From Actinomycetes bacterium (GTDB lineage Bacteria; Actinomycetota; Acidimicrobiia; Acidimicrobiales; Palsa-688): a DNA stretch of 10,115 nt. Within the stretch, counting starts at the first letter, position 1. Every line of letters starts with the position of its first letter. The stretch lies in the NCBI GenBank assembly GCA_021827285.1, contig JAKAWM010000039.1:1-10115 (forward strand), read 5' to 3'. The position numbers and the translations under genes were made by a program. The notes under the pieces were generated by a model, which did not search any database, had not been told where the DNA came from, and saw only the letters and a list, made by a program, of their open reading frames with translations. Below, in pieces: positions 7,274 through 10,115 of the stretch.

Positions 7274-8749
7274 ATGACCACTCTTGCCGCCAGCGCGACG
7301 GCACCCACTTACACCGGTGTCCTCATCAACGGGGACTGGGCCGAGCCCCGCAGCGGGCGCACCTTCGACGACTTGGAGCCGGCCACCGGCGAGCGGCTAG
7401 CTGCGGTGGCGGCCGGCGGCACCGAGGACATAGACCTCGCCGTTGGCGCCGCACTACGAGCTTTCCGCGCCCTCCCCTGGGCGCGTACCAACCCCACCGA
7501 GCGGGGTCGCGTCCTTTACCGGGTCGCCCAGCTCGTGCGAGAGAGAGCCGAAGAGTTCGCCCGTCTCGAGGCGGCCGACGTCGGCAAACTGCTGCCCGAC
7601 GCGCGCTCAGAGGTCGAGCTCTCGGCCGCCTTGCTCGAGTACTACGCGGGCGCGGCCAACAAGGTGCTCGGTGAGACCTACCAGGCGGGGCCAGGCAAAC
7701 TTGCTTACACACTTAAAGATCCGCTCGGCGTCGTCGCCGCCATCGTGCCATGGAACTACCCCCTGCCGCTCGCTGTCTTGAAGGTGGCGCCTGCGCTGGC
7801 CATGGGCAACACCGTCGTCCTGAAGCCGGCCGAGGAGGCACCCTTGACCGCGTTGTTGCTCGGGCAGGTCGCTCTCGAGGCCGGTTTACCGCCTGGGGTC
7901 CTAAACGTGGTACCGGGATTGGGTGAAGAGGCGGGCCAAGCGCTCATCGACCACCGCGACGTCGCCATGATCGCCTTCACCGGTTCCACTGAAGTCGGGC
8001 ACAAAGTCATGCACGCGGCAGCCGAACGTATCGCCAAGGTAGAGCTCGAGCTGGGCGGCAAGTCGCCCCACCTGGTCTTCCCGGACGCGAACCTGGACGA
8101 TGTGACCCGCCACGTGGCCACGGGGCTGTTCAAGAACGCGGGCCAGGACTGCTGTGCCGGTAGCCGCGTGCTCGTGCACCGGGACGCCTTTGACGAAGTG
8201 ACTAGTAGGCTGAAGGCGGCTGCTGAAGCGGTAAAAGTCGGTGACCCTCTCCGAGACGAGGGGGTGACCATGGGGCCGCTCATCAGCCAGCGTCAACGTT
8301 CGCGCGTGCATAGCTATACCACTGGTGCCCTGGCGAGCGGGGCTTGCCTGGTAACGGGGGGCAAAGAGCTGGCAGAGGGCTTCCCCGAAGGGAGCACGTT
8401 CTATGCACCCACCCTTTTCACCGATGTCCGGCCAGAAATGAAGATCTACCAGGAGGAGGTCTTCGGCCCGGTCGGGGTGGTGGTGGCTTTCCGGAACGAG
8501 GAGGAGGCCGTCCAACTGGCCAACCAAGTGCCCTACGGCCTGGCCGCCGCTGTCTGGACCAACGACCTGTCTACCGCTCACCGGGTTGCCGCCGACATCG
8601 AGGCTGGGATGGTCTGGGTCAATGAATACTACGCCCACGTCATGGAGATGCCTTTTGGGGGCTTCAAGCAGAGCGGCATCGGCAAGGATTACTCACTTCA
8701 CGCGCTGGACGCGTACTGCCAGGTGAAGGAGGTTACCATCCGTCTCTAA
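7274..8749 (+). CDS. NAD(P)-dependent aldehyde dehydrogenase (ALDH superfamily)
   Basis: A 491-residue enzyme that irreversibly oxidises an aldehyde to a carboxylic acid. The catalytic Cys293 lies in 'NAGQDCCAGSR' and the general base Glu259 in 'LELGGKSP', 34 residues apart as in human ALDH2 (268/302). The Rossmann motif 'FTGSTEVGHKVM', the 'VPWNYPLP' oxyanion Asn and 'LKPAEEAP' with the cofactor Lys are intact, as is the C-terminal 'MPFGGFKQSGIGKD'. The motif style resembles betaine-aldehyde or general aliphatic/aromatic aldehyde dehydrogenases, not CoA-acylating ones. Start ATG 7274 is preferred because GGAG at 7262-7265 sits 8 bases before it and it follows the GH88 stop by 4 bases; GTG 7250 and ATG 7253 are in frame but poorly placed. 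As the last operon gene it could oxidise the aldehyde formed by the dehydrogenase upstream, giving the acid for the CoA-transferase (inference). Confidence 0.93.
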   Translation: MTTLAASATAPTYTGVLINGDWAEPRSGRTFDDLEPATGERLAAVAAGGTEDIDLAVGAALRAFRALPWARTNPTERGRVLYRVAQLVRERAEEFARLEAADVGKLLPDARSEVELSAALLEYYAGAANKVLGETYQAGPGKLAYTLKDPLGVVAAIVPWNYPLPLAVLKVAPALAMGNTVVLKPAEEAPLTALLLGQVALEAGLPPGVLNVVPGLGEEAGQALIDHRDVAMIAFTGSTEVGHKVMHAAAERIAKVELELGGKSPHLVFPDANLDDVTRHVATGLFKNAGQDCCAGSRVLVHRDAFDEVTSRLKAAAEAVKVGDPLRDEGVTMGPLISQRQRSRVHSYTTGALASGACLVTGGKELAEGFPEGSTFYAPTLFTDVRPEMKIYQEEVFGPVGVVVAFRNEEEAVQLANQVPYGLAAAVWTNDLSTAHRVAADIEAGMVWVNEYYAHVMEMPFGGFKQSGIGKDYSLHALDAYCQVKEVTIRL

Positions 8750-8781
8750 CCAGGCCCCCCCTATCCAGCAGCTAGGCCTGG
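8750..8781. terminator. Possible hairpin between convergent transcripts
   Basis: CCAGGCC at 8750-8756 and GGCCTGG at 8775-8781 form a perfect 7-bp stem with an 18-base loop, starting directly after the aldehyde dehydrogenase stop. No T-run follows on either side, so as an intrinsic terminator it is weak. Its place between the plus-strand operon and the minus-strand pseudogene suits a transcript end for either. Confidence 0.35.
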
Positions 8782-8784
8782 GCG

Positions 8785-9264
8785 TCATCGATGCCCTTCA
8801 CCCAGTAGGGCTCGGACTTGTTCGGCCAACAACGACGCAGCCCCCTCACCCGGCCCCCGCACCACTTCGGCTGCCGGGAAGGCCTCGGGCCTACCGATGC
8901 CCTGGGCGACATCGAACACCCGGGTCGGGACCGTGTCGGTCTCGCTTGCCGCCAGCACCTTGGCCCGGGCGCCCACGGTCGTGCAGCACCGGCTTGGCCG
9001 CCACGGCCTGTTCAAGCAGCTCAGGACGTCGCACAAGGCCTACGCCATGCGGCCGACCCCGAAAGGAAGGCGTCCTCCGGCGCTCGCCACCAGTGCTTCG
9101 GAGCCGATGAGCTCGGCGGGGTCGGAGCTCCCCACGCCGGTCATGCCGAGCCCTCCGCCCTCACTGACCGCTCGGGCCAGCGCCCTATGGGCGATGCCGG
9201 CCATTGGCGCGCCGATCGGTACCGACAGACCAAGGCGCTCCGTAAGTGGCGCCCGCAACCTCAT
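8785..9264 (-). pseudogene. Nitronate monooxygenase remnant (2-nitropropane dioxygenase family), frameshifted and internally deleted
   Basis: On the minus strand three pieces of one FMN-dependent nitronate monooxygenase can be read in order. The N-terminus (9264 down to about 9045) has 'LRAPLTERLGLSVPIGAPMAG', then 'AVSEGGGLGMTGVGSS' and 'PFGVGRMA', which ends at an in-frame TAG (9040-9042). The next piece is in another frame (about 9040-8975) and reads 'VRRPELLEQAVAAKPVL', the expected continuation. The third piece is back in the first frame (about 8970-8785) and contains 'SETDTVPTRVFDVAQGIGRPEAFP', a late C-terminal stretch of the family. The middle of the barrel, roughly 100 or more residues including the usual active-site region, is missing. 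Intact enzymes are about 320-360 residues. The gene thus carries at least one indel near the TAG and one large deletion. A third frame just before 8772 reads protein-like and may be a shifted tail. Function is surely lost unless this is an assembly error. Confidence 0.75.
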
Positions 9265-9326
9265 CCCCCCGGCCTCTCAGCTCAGACAGCGAACAGCACG
9301 ACATAAGTGGGCTCATCTGCCGACAA

Positions 9327-9348
9327 GCTACTACTACACGGTGGTAGC
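9327..9348. promoter_or_regulatory. Imperfect dyad upstream of the narG promoter
   Basis: GCTACTAC (9327-9334) and GTGGTAGC (9341-9348) form an 8-position inverted repeat with one mismatch (a G-U pair in RNA) around a 6-base centre. It sits about 30 bases before the candidate -35 box of the narG leader and also just upstream of the minus-strand pseudogene start. It could be a regulator binding site for either direction, resembling the short TAC/GTA dyads bound by BlaI/MecI-type or TetR-type repressors. The binding protein is not identified. Confidence 0.35.
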
Positions 9349-9378
9349 AGCCCTTCGACTGGGTCCTTAGTTCTAAGC

Positions 9379-9407
9379 TTGTGCGGATATTTGGCTCAGG
9401 CTACAGT
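9379..9407 (+). promoter_or_regulatory. Candidate sigma-70-type promoter for the narG transcript
   Basis: TTGTGC at 9379-9384 and TACAGT at 9402-9407 are separated by exactly 17 bases. The -10 box fits the actinobacterial TAnnnT pattern; the -35 matches TTGACA at four of six bases. A start near 9413-9416 would leave only about 18-20 bases before a well-formed ribosome binding site and small ORF at 9433. No FNR-like TTGAT-N4-ATCAA site was seen next to it. Confidence 0.4.
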
Positions 9408-9432
9408 GGCCAGGGATGCGGGAGGCCACGAA

Positions 9433-9480
9433 ATGAACATGAGGAAAGCCCCCATTGCCCGTCAAATGCCGGTCGGGTAG
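9433..9480 (+). CDS. Putative 15-residue leader peptide upstream of narG
   Basis: The ORF encodes MNMRKAPIARQMPVG. It has the best initiation signal in the region: GGGAGG at 9420-9425, 7 bases before ATG 9433. Its stop (TAG 9478-9480) lies 8 or 11 bases before the tandem GTG/ATG narG starts, which themselves lack a visible ribosome binding site. This arrangement would let ribosomes finishing the small ORF re-start on narG, so it may be a coupling or attenuation leader. It is basic, with no hydrophobic segment, and resembles no family I know. Translation is a prediction from signals only. Confidence 0.4.
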   Translation: MNMRKAPIARQMPVG

Positions 9481-9491
9481 CGTTCCCCGTG

Positions 9492-10115
9492 ATGCGGCCC
9501 GCTCCAGCTGACAGTGTGATCGCAGACAGCGGGCTCGTCCGGCCGGCCCGCTACATACAGCGCGGTGAGCCGTCCCCGGACAGCCGCGAGCTGCACCGCA
9601 GTGGTGGCCGCCGGGCGGAGGAGTTTTACCGCGAGCGCTGGCGCCACGACAAAGTCGTGCGTTCTACCCACGGCGTCAACTGCACTGGCTCGTGTTCGTG
9701 GCGGGTGTTCGTAAAGGACGGGATCATAACCTGGGAGACCCAGGCGGTCGACTACCCGTCCATCGGGCCGGGCTCGCCCGAGTACGAGCCCCGTGGTTGC
9801 CCGCGAGGAGCCTCGTTTTCCTGGTACACGTACTCTCCAGCCCGGGTCCGCTACCCCTACGTGCGGGGCGTGCTGCTCGAGATGTACCGGCAGGCTAAAG
9901 CCCGCTTGGGAGATCCGGTCCAAGCCTGGGCCGAGCTGGTCGGCGACCCCACCCGCGCCAAGGCGTACAAATCGGCCCGGGGCCAGGGCGGCTTTGTGCG
10001 GGCGAGCTGGCCCGAAGTGCTCGAACTGATAGCCGCCGCCCACGTCCACACCGCCGCCACCTACGGCCCCGACCGGACCGCCGGCTTCACGGTCATCCCG
10101 GCCATGTCCATGACT
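9492..10115 (+). CDS. narG: Respiratory nitrate reductase, alpha (molybdopterin) subunit, N-terminal part
   Basis: The frame is open to the right edge, giving the first 208 residues of a protein normally about 1,200 long. NarG carries the bis-MGD molybdenum cofactor and reduces nitrate to nitrite with quinol electrons delivered through NarI and NarH. The diagnostic segments are 'VRSTHGVNCTGSCSW', 'VKDGIITWETQ', 'DYPSIGPGSPEYEPRGCPRG', 'SWYTYSPARVRYPYVRGVLLEMYR' and 'YGPDR', closing on 'IPAMSM'. The ligands of the FS0 [4Fe-4S] cluster are present: His60, Cys64, Cys68 and Cys103, the His-ligated pattern of NarG. No twin-arginine signal followed by a hydrophobic stretch is seen, so the active site probably faces the cytoplasm. 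ATG 9492 is chosen by comparison with actinobacterial NarG N-termini; GTG 9489 directly before it and GTG 9516 are alternatives. narH, narJ and narI are expected downstream, outside the window. Confidence 0.93.
   Translation, partial: MRPAPADSVIADSGLVRPARYIQRGEPSPDSRELHRSGGRRAEEFYRERWRHDKVVRSTHGVNCTGSCSWRVFVKDGIITWETQAVDYPSIGPGSPEYEPRGCPRGASFSWYTYSPARVRYPYVRGVLLEMYRQAKARLGDPVQAWAELVGDPTRAKAYKSARGQGGFVRASWPEVLELIAAAHVHTAATYGPDRTAGFTVIPAMSMT

Noticed and set aside
8818..9306. 162-codon plus-strand frame in the post-operon gap
   Set aside because: It is antisense to the nitronate monooxygenase remnant, has no recognisable domain, and is best explained by the base composition of the decayed gene.
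9462..10049. 195-codon open frame on the minus strand
   Set aside because: It is antisense to narG, whose plus-strand frame carries the cluster ligands and strong family segments.
1..10115. Defence, toxin-antitoxin, phage, insertion sequence or CRISPR content
   Set aside because: No transposase, integrase, nuclease, toxin or spaced-repeat pattern was recognised; every long gene belongs to transport, catabolism or nitrate respiration.

Overview
The window is GC-rich, uses ATG, GTG and TTG starts, and carries tightly packed same-strand genes with stop/start overlaps. This suits a high-GC Gram-positive bacterium (Actinomycetota, possibly an acidimicrobial or thermoleophilic lineage). The organism is an inference from base composition and protein style only; other GC-rich phyla are not excluded.

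Positions 1-8749 look like one plus-strand catabolic operon, entered part-way through its first visible gene. It starts with the C-terminal end of a xylose/ribose-type sugar-binding protein (1-363). A 154-base non-coding gap follows, holding a short tandem repeat that can fold strongly. Then come a single-domain sugar ABC ATPase (518-1324) and its permease (1321-2574). Five enzymes follow: a family I (YdiF/propionate-type) CoA-transferase, a crotonase-family enoyl-CoA hydratase, an iron-type alcohol dehydrogenase with an altered metal site, a GH88 unsaturated glucuronyl hydrolase-like enzyme, and an NAD(P) aldehyde dehydrogenase. Downstream of the structured gap, gene junctions are ATGA or GTGA overlaps, an 8-20 base overlap, or gaps of 4-21 bases.

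A reasonable reading is uptake of a sugar or glycoside, cleavage inside the cell by GH88, oxidation of a released alcohol through aldehyde to acid (ADH, ALDH), transfer of CoA to the acid, and hydration of an enoyl-CoA. Each family assignment is well supported; the joint pathway and its substrate are inference. No further uronate-processing genes (kduI, kduD, kdgK type) are in view.

Positions 8750-9491 hold no intact conventional gene. A hairpin follows the operon. A minus-strand remnant of a nitronate monooxygenase gene (8785-9264) is broken by a frame change and a large internal deletion. After it come an imperfect dyad, a candidate promoter and a 15-codon leader-like ORF. From 9492 to the window end runs the N-terminal part of narG, the respiratory nitrate reductase alpha subunit, with all four ligands of its first iron-sulfur cluster. 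The right end is therefore the start of a nitrate respiration locus, separate from the sugar/CoA operon.

No mobile element, CRISPR array, tRNA or rRNA gene was recognised.
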